From an uncultured Oxalobacteraceae bacterium (GTDB lineage Bacteria > Pseudomonadota > Gammaproteobacteria > Burkholderiales > Burkholderiaceae): 15,070 nt of DNA. The notes under the pieces were generated by a model. The model was not told where the DNA came from, made no database searches, and saw nothing but the letters and a program-made list of their open reading frames with translations. Location: positions 1 through 15,070 of the forward strand of contig CAMLDH010000067.1 of NCBI GenBank assembly GCA_946478765.1. Reading direction: 5' to 3'. The position numbers were made by a program, and so were the translations under genes. This document shows, in pieces, positions 14,660 through 15,070 of the stretch. Every line of letters begins with the position of its first letter. Positions within the stretch are counted from its first letter, which is position 1.

Positions 14660-15070
14660 ATGGCGGAAGAAAGCGATCTCGAAAAAACCGAAGCCGCCTC
14701 CCCCAGACGCCTGGAAAAGGCGCGGGAAGAAGGGCAGGTTGCGCGGTCACGTGAATTAACCACGTTTGTGTTATTGGCCACCGGTATTGGTGGACTGTGG
14801 CTGACGGCGACTCCGATGACTGAGCAGATCGGTCGTGCATTGCGGAGCGGATTGCGATTCGAGCGTGCCTCCGCATTCGATGCTGGGCACATGATGACGC
14901 AGGCCGGTACGGTAAGCGTGGAAGCGCTGACAGCGCTATTGCCTTTACTTGGCATGATGATGCTGGCGGCATTGGTAGCGCCGTTGATGCTGGGCGGCTG
15001 GCTGTTTTCAACGCAGTCGTTGGCGCCTAAATTTTCCAAGCTGGATCCGGTGGCCGGCATCGGCCGGATG
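14660..15070 (+). CDS. flhB: Flagellar type III export protein FlhB (3' end outside window)
   Basis: Inner-membrane component of the flagellar export gate that also switches substrate specificity. Only the first 137 residues are present. The N-terminus MAEESDLEKTEAASPRRLEK followed by AREEGQVARSRELTTF is the characteristic FlhB opening, and two hydrophobic segments follow at about residues 32-52 and 90-115. The N-P-T-H autocleavage site and the cytoplasmic domain would lie beyond the window edge. CGGAG at 14650-14654 precedes ATG 14660. The neighbourhood of cheY, cheZ and flhB is common in beta-proteobacterial flagellar regions, where flhA usually follows. Confidence 0.97.
   Translation, partial: MAEESDLEKTEAASPRRLEKAREEGQVARSRELTTFVLLATGIGGLWLTATPMTEQIGRALRSGLRFERASAFDAGHMMTQAGTVSVEALTALLPLLGMMMLAALVAPLMLGGWLFSTQSLAPKFSKLDPVAGIGRM

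Noticed and set aside
1..15070. CRISPR array, tRNA, rRNA or known riboswitch
   Set aside because: No regularly spaced repeats, cloverleaf-like segment or known conserved RNA element was seen on either strand by eye.

Overview
This window is a chemotaxis gene cluster that runs into a flagellar export gene. All recognisable genes are on the + strand. Gene order (cheY beside flhB, a cheR-cheD-cheB series, CheZ present) and moderate G+C content point to a motile beta-proteobacterium of the Burkholderiales. An Oxalobacteraceae member such as a Herminiimonas-like organism is plausible, but that is an inference from general familiarity, not a database match.

Layout. (1) 2-2243: a cheW (its 5' end lies outside the window) and a transmembrane chemoreceptor (MCP1), closed by a strong stem-loop plus T-run at 2285-2327. 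(2) 2328-3361: about 1 kb with no intact gene. It holds two relics: the last ~34 codons of a cheR (2499-2600) and a frameshifted, truncated cheD (2611-2850) that keeps its catalytic Cys and His. (3) 3362-6480: a small helical protein with a CheZ-like phosphatase motif, then cheY1 and cheA. (4) 6481-6761: a gap with a TATAAT box but no gene; this is where a cheW often sits. (5) 6762-11327: a second receptor (MCP2, ending in a CheR-docking type pentapeptide), cheR, cheD (ATGA overlap) and cheB. (6) 11544-13491: cheZ and an EAL-like/HDOD protein. (7) 13762-14160: a canonical E. coli-type cheY, followed one base later by a cheZ pseudogene with two in-frame stops. (8) 14660 to the right edge: the start of flhB.

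How it works together. MCP2 (and MCP1) sense signals across the membrane and control CheA through a CheW. CheA phosphorylates the CheYs, which act on the flagellar switch, and CheB. CheZ, and possibly the small protein at 3362, remove phosphate from CheY-P. CheR methylates the receptors, CheB demethylates and deamidates them, and CheD deamidates receptor glutamines.

The most interesting theme is that the locus looks like a mosaic of chemosensory lineages with visible scars. A cheW-MCP operon has lost its own cheR and cheD, a flagellar cheY has lost its cheZ, and a nearly complete cheY-A-MCP-R-D-B-Z set lies between them and probably took over these jobs. Also notable are a CheZ-type active-site motif in an otherwise unassigned protein, a C-terminal SGD(I/V)ELF tail shared by that protein and CheD, and a 15-bp exact direct repeat at 2245 and 13561 that brackets the middle of the locus.
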